NCBI GenBank assembly: GCA_003255065.1
Contig: QAOA01003520.1
Location: 68,667-132,666, forward strand
Source: Cercis canadensis
Lineage: Eukaryota > Streptophyta > Magnoliopsida > Fabales > Fabaceae
Direction: 5' to 3'
DNA length: 64,000 nucleotides
The translations under genes and the position numbers were made by a program. How positions within the stretch are numbered: position 1 is the first letter of the stretch; each line of letters begins with the position of its first letter. Shown here piece after piece: positions 1 through 12,112 of the stretch. Under the pieces are notes generated by a model that was not told where the DNA came from, made no database searches, and worked only from the letters and a program-made list of their open reading frames with translations.

Positions 1-300
1 GCCGAATTGCCTATATAAGGAATTCGTGTATGCCTTTGCAAAACAGTTTTGGAGATTAATAGTATTCAGTTTCTGAATTATTGAGTTTCTCTGGATTGAG
101 AGCTTCCCTGTTGTTCTTGGGCAAAGAACTTGAACTTGAACTTACCAAGGATCCTTCCTTGCTAAGGGTTCACCCTATTGAGATAACCAAGGTCATCCCA
201 CAGTTTGGTATCCAGACACTCCGTTTCGATCCTTCGGGTACGCGAACGCATCATAGCATCAACACGAATCATTAACCTATTCAAATGGGGACCAATCATT
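1..300 (+). repeat. LTR-like fragment at window edge
   Basis: A TATA-like CTATATAAGG lies at about 11-20, followed by leader-like sequence without a long conserved reading frame. The stretch GTTTGGTATCCAGACACTC near 205 loosely resembles the region after an LTR, but I could not find a matching second copy. The short ORF across it (81-275) has no family resemblance that I recognise. It may be the end of a retrotransposon LTR that extends outside the window, or unrelated promoter-like sequence. Low certainty. Confidence 0.25.
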
Positions 301-642
301 CAAACGCATTAAGATCAGTAAATTTCATTCAACAATAAGATTTGTACTGAAGTGATTCCATTCAATCTTGAAACCTCATCACAAACGAATTATATCAATC
401 CCCTAACAATAAGAGTTTAGCTACTCATGACTAAATTCAGTAAAATCAAATAGATAAAATTCAACATGAGATGAAAGGAAGAAAAACTAGGTGTATATTG
501 AATTCCAATTATTGCTCTTCGTGCTTTGGCTCCTCTCCTTTTCTTCTCCAAGAATAAGACTCTCCTTTTCTCTCATCAGATTCCTATTTATACTTATGTG
601 GAGTCTAGGTCTTCCAGTTAGACATTACTTGAACATGGCCTC

Positions 643-940
643 GACACGGGCCGTGTCTTATTTTGTAACTTGGGCGTGTCATTTGGAGTGCTTTCTTGGT
701 CTTCAAACACGGTTTCAGGCACGGCCGTGTCTTCTCTGCTTTAGACCGTGTTCCTCAGACATGGTCCGTGTGTCTTCTCTGACTTGGCTGTGTTCTTTAT
801 TGGTGCATCTCTAACTAGTTAACACGGCTTCACACACAGTCGTGTTCTTCTCTGTCTTGGTCGTGTTCATCTATCAGCTCGAGCAGCAGCTTCTGGAGGC
901 TAGACACCGAGGAAACACGGCTGTGTGCATGCCCGTGTCC
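643..940. repeat. ACACGG/CCGTGT palindrome array
   Basis: Imperfect copies of the palindrome ACACGGCCGTGT recur about every 20-60 bases (for example at 643-656, 720-731 and 915-940), separated by T/C-rich spacers such as CTTCTCTG. This pattern is common in LTRs of plant Ty3 elements. A minus-strand TATA-like motif (GTATAAATAGG, around 586-596) supports an LTR read on the minus strand, the same strand as the pol fragment that follows. I infer a degraded LTR; element boundaries are not visible. Confidence 0.45.
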
Positions 941-1121
941 TTATCAAAACTTCAGATTAGGTAGGTCTCCTTGCATTTTTCTCCATGAATTTCTTCTAAT
1001 GTTTTCTTTTTGCTTGATCAAACATATTAGTACCTGAAAACACCAATTCATGGATTAAATACCATGTTTAAGGGGAATTTATTCATAATGCAAGTAGGAA
1101 TTCAATGTTAAAACATGGTTT

Positions 1122-2620
1122 TTATAGCCCTAATAGATAGATATCAGTGCCCCAGTGTATGATGAACATAGTCTTCTCTTTATCTTCATCAGCCATTGGA
1201 ATTTGATTGTAGGAATAGTCATCCATGAAAGAATATTGGTGATTCTTGGCCGTGTTGTCAACAAGCACATCTATGTGTGGCAGAGGGAAGTCATCTTTTG
1301 GACTAGCTTTATTCAAATCCCAAAAATCCACGCACATTCTTACTCAACAATCCTTTTTAGGCACTGGAACTATGTTGGCAACCCATTCCGGATAAGTGGA
1401 TACTTTTAAGAAACCAGCATCGATCTGCTTAATCATCTCTTCTTTTATTTTGCTAAACATTTCAAGCCTCATTCTTCTCAGCTTTTCTTGACTGGCTTGT
1501 AATCTGGATACAATGGAATCTTACGGGAGACAATGTCAGGGTTAAGGCCCAACATATCTTAGTAAGACCAAGCAAATACGTCACTGTTCTCTTTGAAAAG
1601 AGTAATCATTTCCTTCTTTTCCGGGTTATCAACAATCTTCAATTCTCTCTTTCCATCTTCTGTACCTAGATTTATTATCTAAGTTTCTTCATTATGGGGA
1701 AGTATTGCTTTCTCAGATGACTCAACCATTTTTGCAAATCTATCAGAAATATCTATGTCTTCATTAGAACAGTAATTGTCTTCACCAAATTTAATATGAG
1801 AATCAATTATTTGATACACAGAAACTTCAACTTGAGACATTAGATCTATGTTAGCAAGACTCATGAGAATAGATTAAAACATAACAAGAATTAAAATGTA
1901 TAAGCGAGTGAAAAATGAATAAGAACGACAAGAAAAGCAAAAAGAGGCCAAAATGAATTAAAACTCCATGATAAATTATTTTATTAAATTTTTTAAATAA
2001 AACATGGTCCAATACATAATAAATATGAAATTCAAATGACTTTGGACCTCAGTCAAAAGAAATAGATATGACATAAACAAATATTACTCAGAGATGACCA
2101 TATCTGGCATCGGTTCCATCTCCCAGTTGTTCAACTTTTCTTCTTCTCTGCAAGGCCAAATCCAACAGCTATTCTCATGGTAAGCATCCAAAGTGTTCAC
2201 CATATGCATATGATCAGCAACTGGTGAATCAGTTGATGCAACGAACATCTCTCACAAATGAAGAAGTCTTGTCTCCTGACGCCTTCTTGGCCATTTCAAG
2301 AACTCTTCCATAGATGGCTCATATCCCAACCCTTGTCTGCCTTCATTCTGTGGAAGAACAACGGGTGCACTTATGCCTTGCAAATTGGTCCCCAAGCCTT
2401 TTCCTTCTTGGAACCCACTCCTTTCCATCATTCTTGCCACAACCTGATTAACCTCCCCCTTCTTTGGTAAATCTTTACCATCATGTTGGGTTATCTCCAG
2501 GGATTGGAATGAAGATTCCAGTGCTTGCTCACCAGCATCTCCTCCTCCCCTTTGACAATTATCACCCTCCCCCCATTCACATATTTCAATCTTTGATGCC
2601 ATGTAAACGGCACCATCCAA
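1122..2620 (-). pseudogene. Tat/Ogre-type Ty3 retrotransposon pol fragment
   Basis: Read on the minus strand, the order is that of a Tat/Ogre polyprotein. A G-patch-like segment comes first (2252-2620, with GKGLGTNLQG and QGLGY). A degraded protease-to-RT linker follows (1679-1864 and below, with VDNPEKKEM and SDVFAWSY). The start of reverse transcriptase is at 1122-1500, with MCVDFWDLNKASPKDDFPLP and a mutated palm region ending at DEDKEKTMFI. Stops and frame changes separate the blocks, and RT stops abruptly near 1130, before the catalytic YxDD. No RNase H or integrase is present. It is a dead internal fragment of a Ty3 element; the clade call rests on the G-patch and the linker sequence. 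Confidence 0.8.
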
Positions 2621-2679
2621 TTATGGAAAACATGGTGTCCAATATCCATTCATTGGGCCCTTCCAAAAGTTGCTAATTT

Positions 2680-3807
2680 GTAGCAACTTTAAATATTAAA
2701 CTTTTATGAATTTGTCTTTCATGTTTTTGTGGTCTTGTCAGATTGGATGATAGAAAATAGTTGATTTGATACCCAATTCGTTTCTATTTGGTTGGCCCTT
2801 GAATAGCAAGAAGTGGATCTGTTTGTGGCAAAATAATATGAAGAGGCTCACAATTGTTCACTCAATTATCATGTTCCTTTTTAACTTCTAAGAGTATATA
2901 TGACGGTCTCGTTGTGAGAAAAAATCTATTCGCTAATATAAGATTATTCAATGATTAAGAAAGAAACATGCTCAAAATTGTCAATTGTTAAGCTACAATG
3001 TGTGTGTAGTAATGAAGGGTTAAGATAGTTTATAGCAGATCAAATATTTGAATATTAGTAATTCTCTGCCACTTTTGTTGTCCCCTCCAAGAATGGATAA
3101 TACATTTGCTGATATAGTAATTTTTTACTTATATTGATTTGTCTCTTATGTTTGTTTGGTTGTATATTAGTATCTCTTTTTGAAAATTTCCTTGTCTGGT
3201 CCCAAGCTTGCAGAAAATGGTAGAAGCAATCGTTTATGTCCCAACCATGAACCCAGTCAAGCAATGTTTCTAAATGGAAACAAGTTCAAGTAAGTCACTT
3301 ATATGGTTTTGTCCCCTCCCCCGGGGGCAACAACCACACACAAATATATGCTTTAGTGTAATTTTCTCCTCACTAGTCACTATGGTTTTTGATAACTGAT
3401 ATATCTTGTCCATTAATTGCAGTTCTTTCTGAGTGCAAAAAAACTGAGAAGATGATTTCTCATCCTATATAAGTTAATACCATGGAAACTAAAAATATAA
3501 GGAAAAAAATTGAAACTAAAAATATAAGGAAAAAAATTAAAACAGACATAAGGCAATCCCAATTAATATCAATTTTATATATAAAATATATAACCAAAAC
3601 CATTGTTCCCAAACATTCAGTAGAAACACTTCATGACAAACAATATTTAATTGGGGTCATAATTTATATTTAAAATTTTATATGTAATTTAAAAGTTTAC
3701 TTAAAAGCACAAGTGAATGTACTATATTTAGTCCACACATCTCTTAAAAAAGTAGAATTCAATCTTTATTCTCCATTTTTCTAGTAATGCAATTTAGCTC
3801 TATTTAT
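2680..3807. other. Intergenic, nothing recognised
   Basis: AT-rich sequence with only short, low-quality ORFs on both strands. Apart from the 27-bp tandem duplication at 3485-3538 I see no coding, RNA or transposon signature. Confidence 0.5.
3485..3538. repeat. 27-bp tandem duplication
   Basis: Two adjacent identical units beginning GAAACTAAAAATATAAGG (3485-3511 and 3512-3538). It looks like a recent slippage or unequal-exchange product in A-rich DNA. Confidence 0.85.
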
Positions 3808-3810
3808 TTA

Positions 3811-4116
3811 GGGTATGTTTAGTAGGGAAGTTAAAGGAATAAAATTTACTTTGCTTTTGGTTGTAAAAATAAGTTGAGGGAAACAATTTAGAAAAATAAT
3901 AGAGGAGGGAAATATTTTGGAACTCTTTCACCCATCCCTCATCTTTTCAAACTATCCTCCCTTCTTCCTCTCTTAATATCCTCAAATTACTAAGCACACC
4001 AAACATAATTAAAATCAAATGTTTGCACCCATTGTTACTCCTTAAAATAAAAAAATAAAAGACAGTAAATGAGATTCCCTTTATATTACCCATTTACCCT
4101 CCTATCAAACATACCC
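3811..4116. mobile_element. Tourist-like MITE (PIF/Harbinger type)
   Basis: The 306-bp segment starts GGGTATGTTTAGTAGGGAAG and ends CTCCTATCAAACATACCC, the inverted form of its start. It is flanked on both sides by TTA (3808-3810 and 4117-4119), the target duplication of PIF/Harbinger elements. The interior is AT-rich and non-coding, as expected for a miniature element that is moved by a transposase encoded elsewhere. Size, terminus and target site all agree, so the call is firm at superfamily level. Confidence 0.88.
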
Positions 4117-4119
4117 TTA

Positions 4120-5225
4120 ATGGTAAAAGATTTATTATAAAACATATCAATAAGTTTTGTCAACTTATAGCATACAAAAATAAAAAATAGTAGTGATATT
4201 ATCAGGGCATTTTTATACATCATTCTTAAACTTGCACATCATGTTAAATCATAAGTGCGTCCTAGCTAGTACAAAAATTGTTCAATAAGGACGGTATGAA
4301 TATCATTGACTTTTTAATTAAAAATAATAGTGAACTTTAAAAACTTCCCTGTGAAAAACCACAACAAGAAGGTTGGCAATGTCTCTTTACAAGTAAACTC
4401 TCCATATATTATCTCAACCATCATTATAATAATAGTATGTAATTTTAATGTGTGCTTTAGAATTTATTGAATTTTTTTCTAAATTAAGGCATTGTTAGGA
4501 ATATTTACATCTGGCTGGCATGAGTATAAATGAATTATTTAAAAATCATAGATTGGTTGGAAAAGGAATGCATTCCATTTCGTTCTCATTTTTATCTTAG
4601 TAATCATCACAAATAAAACAACAAACAAGGAAGATGGTCCATTAACATTCGGAATATGACATCTAATAGAAAATCTATTGCTTGGTTGATCACTTGACTC
4701 CTTTTTCACACGAATCTTTAGTTTTTCTCAGTGTGGATTACAGGTTGAAGATTATATCCTTATTTTACTAATAGCAGTTGGGAGAACAAAGGCAAAAGAT
4801 TGGCTCCCTATGAATTTACTTATGCAGCTCAATTTACCTATGCCAGCTCCTCGTTTGAATTAGATAGCGCCTTTGTGTATATAATTATGAATGAACTTTT
4901 ATTCTAGTTTTTCCAATTTTATAGTCAAAACATTTTTTGTGCTACGCTCTCAAGAAAAGTACTACCTGTGAGATGAAAGAGAAACATCACAGTTAATGTG
5001 ACACAAGCACACAAGCCTTACATTCCCTATGCTAACTTTATAACGAAATGTCTCATGTTACCTTCTTTGCTCTAAGTTTTACGTGTTATTAATTCATATT
5101 TTAAATACAAGTCCAGCAATTATATAGAGAAATTGAAAGCAACAAATAGTTTCTTTAAAGTAATGACAAATTTCTCATTTTATTTGCTTGACATGTATTT
5201 GAAATAATAAGAAATATGTTTCATC

Positions 5226-5230
<5 letters not shown>
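4120..5230. other. Intergenic, nothing recognised
   Basis: AT-rich DNA with many stops in all frames. I saw no conserved coding block, no long inverted or direct repeat and no RNA gene. Confidence 0.5.

Positions 5231-5305
<75 letters not shown>
5231..5305. repeat. Compound (TA)n(GA)n microsatellite
   Basis: An uninterrupted TA run of about 24 units (5231-5278) passes directly into a GA run of about 13 units (5279-5305). It should be length-variable between individuals. Confidence 0.97.
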
Positions 5306-5308
<3 letters not shown>

Positions 5309-5774
5309 GATTCCTGCACTTCGTTATCATACTTGGCTGGCTGATTCACACATATATGCAATTTTACAGGAATCTCATGAGGTTAGTCATATTTTGACCA
5401 CGCTGATGATTAGGCTAAATACACAGCGGCAAGCATAGCGCACAAAATGTTCAGGAACTCACATAAGAGTGAACTCAAAGAGATTGAAAGATTAGGACGT
5501 ATAATGTATATAAGTATTATATAACTTAATATTCCGAGGGAAATATAATCATAATGCTCTATACACAAGGCAAAAAAAAATAAAATTTCATAAGTCCTTC
5601 ATACTTCATAGAGATTTCATGTTGATAAATGGTACAACCGAATCAAAAACTAAAAGCTCTATAATTTGCAAGCCTCTTGCGTGAGCTTCCTACAAAGAGG
5701 AAGGAAAAAAACCAACTCAGGATTCAAAATAAAAGGATGAATAATCATGATCCCTTGGCATCATTTAGTCTATC
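5306..5774. other. Intergenic, nothing recognised
   Basis: Left flank of the CACTA element. No reading frame or repeat that I can support. Confidence 0.5.
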
Positions 5775-5799
5775 CACTAAAAGAAAATTTATGGATTAT

Positions 5800-6080
5800 A
5801 ACGAAATTTTTTCGTTGGAATTTTGACAAATTCTGTTGGAATTTTGAATTCCAACGAAATTTGGGTCGTTGGAGAATTGCTTGTTGGAATTGCAAAATTC
5901 CAATAGAAATTCCAACGGAATAGTAATTCTAACGGAATTTTATCGTTGAAATTCGTTTTTGAAAAAAAAAAAAAATTTCGTTGGAATTTTTAATATATTT
6001 TTAAAAAATCAAAAATTATTTTTTGGTTTTAGTTTTTGAAATTCCAACAGAATGGAGTTTCAGTTGGAATTTTCTTAAGT
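5800..6080. repeat. CACTA subterminal repeats, left end
   Basis: At least eight close variants of TTCGTTGGAATT and its inverse occur here, often as head-to-head pairs. In En/Spm-type elements such subterminal motifs are transposase binding sites. They match the motifs at the right end. Confidence 0.8.
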
Positions 6081-6394
6081 GGTTTTTTTTAGTAAATTTC
6101 TAAATAATATTTGTTAAAAATCAAAACATACCATTTACAAATATCCTTTTTATTAAATAATTTCTATAACACAAATATCCAATTCATTAAATAATTCTTA
6201 TAAGTTAATAATGTATTGAGTACTAAAGTTTAAATCTCAAATACTTACACCAAGTTTATTTCTAATTGTTCAAAATATATACTATATAACAAGAGCTGAC
6301 CCTTATCTCAACTAAATAAAAATAAAACATAAATTTTGTAGACCCCTGAATTCTATCAGATGAAATGTTGGTAAATACAGGTGCTTTAAACTAC

Positions 6395-7986
6395 CTCCTT
6401 TCCTCTCTGAATAAAAAGACATCCTATTGGAACCTTCACTTCAACTTTTTGTCCATTTCTTAACCAGATGTTTAAACTAGGAAATCTACTTCGACCATGA
6501 ATTGTTAGATAGTTAAGGTCGTAATGGTATCCAGGAAAAACAATGCCCTCTTGGCCATATCTCTAAAGGTCACTCCCCGTTGGAGCTAATAGATGTGGAC
6601 CCTGGTATATGATAGGACAAGACAATCACTAGAAATTTAAGATGATTATACAAGAAAATAAGACGGGAACCACAAAATAAGAAGTATATGATATAAGCTG
6701 AACTCAATTTCAGCATTGGAAAATGCTGCCCAATGACAGTAGACAATATTAACACCTGATAAGCTCATATGAGTAATTCTTTTGTAACTTATCAACATGC
6801 ATGAATATAAATTTATCAACAAGAAAATTACACTGTTAAAAGGTTGTAATATAGCCCATTTGGTAGCTATGTCTTCCACAGTAATTTCAAAATGAAATAC
6901 CCTCACCCCTCTGTCATTTTATTAAAAAAGAAATATAGATTTTTAAATTTGACCAAGCCAATAATAGGCCAAATTTATCAGAGAAATTATGTTTTTCTTT
7001 TCTAAAGGGGTTTTTGTAGTATATCTATGCCAAGAAATACAGCTCCATGCTCTTTTTGGAATTCTCATACACAAATGCAGAAGTTTTAGTCTGGGGATAT
7101 AGAAATCCAAACAGGGGAAAGAATGAAAATACTAAAGTAAATTTAAAAGCTTATACATGATAGTTAAGTACAGATTATTACAGGATACAAAATAAAGTAT
7201 GAAAGCAACTTTGTTATAGTACAGGCCTGCAACACAAACTGGGGATAACTATTTCCGCAATGAAAATGGGTTACTACATATGTCCATAGTGCAATCCGGA
7301 AAAGGAAATTGATATCATATTTGTTATAAGCAATACTATAAATGATGATGTCCCATCAGGTCAAACAATCATTAATTTATGTTACGAATAGTCTTCAAAT
7401 GTTCATTTGTGAGACCTTGCCGGCTTGTGTCCACTTATTGTTAATCATAATTCCTTCACCCAATTTGCAGTTGTATTTTTCTTTTGGATTCTGACCAATA
7501 TTTACTAGTTATTTATCACAACAATTAGTGGCAACGGGTTAAAAACAGACAGGTGAAAGTCAAATTTGAACAACAATTGTGCTCACCTGCTTCATAAGAG
7601 AAGTGAATGCATCCTTTGGTAAGCCAAACCCCAACCACCTAACTAAGAAACATAATAATATTAAGATAATTCACATAAGAAATAGTATGAAAAATAGAAA
7701 AAAACACTTAAATGACCCACTTCTATTGTTGATATCATTTTGTATCCCCATGAATCCATGGTTTCTTTCCATTCAGGAAAACCCTCAAGGATCACTGGCT
7801 TTGAGTTGAGTTCCTATATATATAAGACTTGAAAAGAGAGAGATATAAGACCTGAAAACGGGTGTTTGATGGCTGAGGACCAATTTTCCAAAAGTACCTC
7901 CACTTGAGATCAGATTCGATAGGAGTATGTGGCTGGTACTCTTTTGGTATTGCTTTTAGTTTCTCTTGCATTTCTTCGTCAACCAA
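6395..7986 (-). pseudogene. Captured 2-oxoglutarate/Fe(II) oxygenase fragment, 4 exons
   Basis: Minus-strand exons at 7852-7986 (KWRYFWKIGPQPSNTRFQ), 7721-7813 (GFPEWKETMDSWGYKM), 7587 to about 7640 (GFGLPKDAFTSLMKQ) and 6395-6601 (QGPHLLAPTGSD, then YHYDLNYLTIHGRSRFP and GQKVEVKVPIGC) join in one reading frame. Each keeps AG acceptors and GT donors. The family is the plant isopenicillin-N-synthase-like dioxygenases; the HYD triplet is a plausible part of its iron-binding motif. An in-frame TAG interrupts the last exon after GSDL. Sequence beyond the GCLFIQ region, including the rest of the active site, is missing. The fragment lies downstream of the CCD1 exon on the same strand, so a chimeric transcript is possible. 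Confidence 0.85.
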
Positions 7987-9175
7987 TATAAAAATAATTT
8001 CTTCTCTGGACTAATTTCTTCGTCAACCATAAAATCCACTGTCAGCAATCCAAAAAAGAAAAATGCATTCCATAAAGTTGAAATGACAGAGCAGGTTTCA
8101 AGTATATTACTCTTTTAAAATAAAATTCAAGAAAAAAGGAAAGCAAAAGGTTTAAACAATCTCTTAACATCATTTCTTATTGAATATCATTCTTATTTTT
8201 GTCTAGAATCCTAGCATAAATAATCTAGAAAATGTGAAGCAGAACATGCCATCTGAATCATAAGTCTTAAAAAGAGAATACCAGGAAAAATATTTTTAAA
8301 CACAAGGTATAATCATGAAAACAAACCTAAGGTATGTATTTCCACCTGTAGTTTTCTCTACTAAGGATCTACACAATGCTTGTCTGTAATACTTATTAAA
8401 ATCCTATCCCTTTGCTTTGCCCTAATTATTTCACATTTTTCATGCCATGTATAATATTCTTAATGTCTTTAAAGTAACATTTTCAACATTTAAGCTAGAC
8501 TACCAAAAGAATACAATTGCTTCAGCACTTACTACTTACTAAACAAAGAAACAACATTAGGCTGTAACGACCCATATATTTGTGCTATAAACAACCCAAT
8601 CCATAAAGGCTCAATCACCAAGCATTTGGCCAACTCTTAAACTTTGTTTATGTCCAAAAGATTTTCTTTTCCATGTGCACTACAACATAAAGCTGTTGTC
8701 AAATATTCTCAACCACTTGTCTCCTCCCATGAAGACTCAAGATTCTCCAAACCTCAGCTCAACAAGCAACAATTGATTTTCCTCAAATTAAACATCTCAT
8801 AATCATGCTAATATCACATTCATCCTATTAAAACCTGACATACATAGTATATTGATTGGCATGACTTATTCTGTATTGAAATACAAAAATATTGTACCTT
8901 CAAATTCATTAGAGGGAGGAAAAACAATTGTCATCATTCTGTTATAGTTAGTACTCAAAAATTAGCTTTTACAAGAAAAATCATAATTGTTACAAGAGCT
9001 AAGACAAAAATCATAATCAAAATTTAATCTTTAAAGATAGAAGACAGAAAAAAGACTAAACAACAACCCATCTTTCTTTATCTCAGTTTTTTCCAATTCG
9101 TCAAACTCCCATTATATCTCAACAGATGAAACAAAAAATTGATATCCCAATTGGTTAATAGTTAATTGTACTAAC

Positions 9176-9415
9176 CGGAAGGTATCCTTTGATAGGGAGG
9201 TCCTTAGTGGGAGGGGTCTCTTTAGGAACTGAAGCAAAATTACCAAAGAGATAGTGATGGGGCAGTTTAGAATCATACATGTTCACAAAAAGCTTCTCCA
9301 ACAAATCAATCACTTTTGAAGTAAACCCATTATTCGGTTTTGGGTCCACCTTCACTATCCCACTTCCAGCTTCGCGGCCATTAATCTTCTTCTCTTCCTC
9401 CCCCTTTTCTGCCAT
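9176..9415 (-). pseudogene. CCD1: Captured exon 1 of carotenoid cleavage dioxygenase 1
   Basis: From an ATG at 9415 the minus strand encodes an 80-residue N-terminus. It contains [31 protein letters not shown] and [15 protein letters not shown], the typical start of plant CCD1. CCD1 is a cytosolic non-heme iron enzyme that cleaves carotenoids and apocarotenoids. The exon ends CTTCCG followed by GTTAGT, a normal donor at the position expected for CCD1 exon 1. None of the later exons with the iron-binding histidines is present. Roughly 280 bp upstream (9416-9700) is purine-rich on the plus strand and may be the original 5' leader and promoter. It lies inside the CACTA element. Confidence 0.88.
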
Positions 9416-9714
9416 TTTCTCCCTCTGGCTAAGGAGTAAGGACTAAGGAGAGAAAGGGAGGTTAGGGATTTGAGCTTGGGAGAGTCAGAGAACGAGAGAA
9501 AAGAGGAGAAGGAGAGGATTTGAGATTTTGATTTCTGAAGAATCGAAGAAGAGTTCCTAGGGCTAGGGATTTCAGAAACACTTCTAATCGGAAAGAAGCC
9601 TCACATCGCCGGAGTAGGAAGCTCGAAGAAAATGGAGAAGTAGGTAGCTAGGTCTCTTGGTGAAAGGGAATCGAGAAAGTGAAATGCGAAGGGGGAAAGG
9701 CAAAAAATATTCTA

Positions 9715-10020
9715 TATGATTCCAACGGTAATAAAATGGAAATTACGATTGGAAATATCATTGGAACCAACAAAAAAAATTTTTAAAAAATTGGCAAAAA
9801 ATTTCAATGGTATATTCCATTGGAATTCTTTTTTTTTTAAAAAAAAAAAAAAAAAAANAAAAAACTTTTGGACAATTCCAACAGTAATTCTGACGAAAAA
9901 TTCCAACAAAATTACATTACCATTGGAATTTCAACAAAATTTATTTCGTTAGAATTACTGTTGGAATTTATGAAAAACTCCAACGGAATTTTGTTCTGTT
10001 GGGAAACAACCTTTTTCTTG
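9715..10020. repeat. CACTA subterminal repeats, right end
   Basis: Repeated TTCCAACGGTAAT and CATTGGAATT variants mirror the left end in inverted orientation. A long A run with one N at 9858 interrupts it. Confidence 0.8.
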
Positions 10021-10259
10021 TAGTGATTGGTGCTAGGAAATTTCATCAACTTATTTCCTACCCTTAGCTACCTCTCACATCAGCATTATGTTCCAAAAGT
10101 AAAAGTCATAAACAACATAAAGATGCTGATTTAATTTCGAAAACATACAAATTCTTTCTGGTCAACCAAATAGAACTTCACTGATCAAGTTACATTCTAT
10201 CACTGGAATGCTTAGAGTTGAATGTGATAGGAAGATGCTACCATTCTAATTAAGAATAA

Positions 10260-10799
10260 GAGTAAAACCCCTTTTTGGTCCCTGAAAAATGGGTCTACTG
10301 ACTAGTTAGTCCTTCATTTATTTTTACTGACAAGTTCATCTTCCATTTTATCTTTCGTCTGCCAAATCAGTCCGCCGGTAGTGTCCATTTGTTGCACTTA
10401 ACGGAAAGTGCCATATGGCATGTTAAATGATGATGTGTCTGTTAAATGATGAAGTGGCATGCTGACGTGAAAATTTTGGCTTCAACTGACATGTAGGAAG
10501 AAAATGATGTCATCTTAGAATGTTCAACCACTTGCTGAAATTGAAAAACGGCTTTGCACCGAAGAACTTCCTTCCATCGCCATTGATGTGCGACCTCGGG
10601 GGAGAGCTTATGCAAAACCGCACCTAAGAACCCTAAGCCCCATTGATACCCAAAATCAGCATACCCAGTGAACGATTTCCCTTGCTTACTTTCTGAATCG
10701 ATGTTTTCCCTGCCTGAATTCGTCGATCAATGGAGTCCCTGTGCATTGCTAGGTGTAATTGCGAGTTCCCTTTTTTCGAACCCTAAGCCCCCATGCAAT
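10260..10799 (+). repeat. Pack-MULE left terminal inverted repeat
   Basis: It matches the inverted sequence of 14287-14828 over its whole length with scattered substitutions and small indels. The inner boundary is near CCCCCATGCAATG. The outer part contains TTTTGGTCCCTGAAAAATGG. The palindromic G-box seen in the right repeat is altered here to GTGCCATATGGCA. Confidence 0.95.
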
Positions 10800-11070
10800 G
10801 AAGTGGAAGGAGAGAGACTCGGTTTGAAAGTTTCCAAGACAAACCCGAAGCCAGAGGTGAGGTTTTCCAAGCTCTTGTAATTCTCCCTTTAAGATGAGAC
10901 TCGACTTGATGTATCTGTGAAAATACACATGTAAATTTAGAGCTGAGGTAAACTCAGACATCTTTCTTCAGGTTTTTCCTTCTATACAGGGAAGCAATTG
11001 GGAAATTTCTTAAGTGCGGTGAAATATATATAGTCTGATTTTGATTACAGTTTCAGGAAATTGCATTATG

Positions 11071-11110
11071 GGGTATATATATATATATATANTATATATA
11101 TATATATATA
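11071..11110. repeat. (TA)n microsatellite with an N
   Basis: A TA run interrupted by one undetermined base at 11092. The true length is uncertain. Confidence 0.9.
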
Positions 11111-11676
11111 ATTAACTCTGGTGTGAACTCTCATATGTAGAATTGTTGTTATAGTTAAATAACTTTGAAGTGTGAATATGGTAACTTTGGTATTACTCTT
11201 ATACCTGTTGTCTTTTGTCATTGGAAATTCTTGTAGCTTTCAGAATCAATTGATGAACTTTCTGCTGTTATTGTATGTGGGCATTTGCCCTTAATGTTAA
11301 GTGCGACAAAGAGTACAAGCATTTTTGTAGTGTGCTCTCAACTGATTTGGACAAAAGCAAAGTTCACTGAACTATTTGGTAGACTTTAGATGATACTTCT
11401 TCCTAAATGAAGTACTTCTTTTATGTTGCTGGAATTTCTTGCTGGGATAGGGGTAACCATGTGATTCGTAGTTTGTTTACAATATGTTTTTGTAAAATTG
11501 CTTCATAAGCACTGTTGCCAAATGAAGTCACAGGGAGAGGTTTTAAATCTAGGAGTTCTGTGTGAGTAGTATGAGCCTAAAGAAAGCAAGTCTAATTGTG
11601 AGATAAAGTTGTACCAAGAGGCAATTGTCATAAAATTGTGTTAGAAACAGAAAAGAAATAAATAGATATATAGTAC

Positions 11677-11880
11677 CTCAGGCAGTGCTAAATTATGAAA
11701 AGATATAGTGTAGAATGCCTCTGAATGGAACCAAGAATCAGAAATGGCATGAATGTAGCATTGTGGTGGATGAGGTTCAAATATTGGCACAGTGAAGGAC
11801 AGCTTGTGCGGTTCACCCCTAGCCATCTGCTTTGTCAAAGTGAAGAGCTCTGAGTGGTAGATGTGATCATTCTCAGAGAC
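11677..11880 (-). pseudogene. Captured exon of ASCC3/DExH14-type helicase (Sec63 domain)
   Basis: The minus-strand exon (68 codons) reads SENDHIYHSELFTLTKQMA, KLSFTVPIFEPHPPQCYIH and AFYTISFHNLALPE. This matches the Sec63/FN3-like part of the Ski2-like helicase ASCC3 (plant DExH14); the related spliceosomal helicase BRR2 differs clearly in this stretch. The exon is bounded by AATCAG before it and GTACTA after it. Only this exon is present, with no helicase core. It is a passenger in the Pack-MULE. Confidence 0.8.
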
Positions 11881-12027
11881 CTGATTGATATAGTCGATCA
11901 TGCATCCAATTTGGAGTTAGTGAGTAACGAATTGTCAACTAGTTAAAAATCTAATTATTTGAACAAATGTCTCAAGGCAGGCCTATGACACATGACATGC
12001 TATACTGGTGGTTGTTGGTGAGTCAAA

Positions 12028-12112
12028 GGAACATAACGCATCTAAGGCATGTTAGACACACATTTGAACATAACGCATCTAACATCTAAGGCATGTTAGA
12101 CACACACCTGCA
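12028..12112. repeat. Imperfect tandem duplication, about 40 bp
   Basis: GAACATAACGCATCTAAGG with the following GCATGTTAGACACACA occurs twice in tandem; the second copy has a 7-bp internal insertion (CATCTAA). Confidence 0.8.

Larger units (their letters stand above)
5775..10025. mobile_element. Non-autonomous CACTA element with captured gene pieces
   Basis: The left end reads CACTAAAAGAAAA and the right end, inverted, reads CACTACAAGAAAA: the CACTA terminus plus a short inverted repeat. The flanking triplets are ATC (5772-5774) and ATT (10026-10028), a 3-bp target duplication with one change. About 300 bp inside each end is packed with the subterminal motif TTCCAACGGAATT/AATTCCGTTGGAA. No TNPA/TNPD-like transposase is visible, so it needs help in trans. 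The interior carries CCD1 exon 1 and a 2OG-oxygenase fragment on the minus strand; 8030-9170 between them shows nothing that I recognise. Confidence 0.88.

Noticed and set aside
491-814. 107-codon frame over the palindrome array
   Set aside because: No family resemblance; composition follows the T/C-rich LTR-like repeat.
643-940. Palindrome array considered as a CRISPR-like array
   Set aside because: Repeats are short and imperfect with irregular spacers, and the genome is clearly that of a plant.
6646-6906. Minus-strand frames inside the CACTA element between oxygenase exons
   Set aside because: They lie in what is an intron of the captured oxygenase and do not match the family or any other that I know.
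9712-9952. Opposing open frames across the A/T run near the CACTA right end
   Set aside because: Created by a homopolymer with an N inside subterminal repeats; no protein-like composition.
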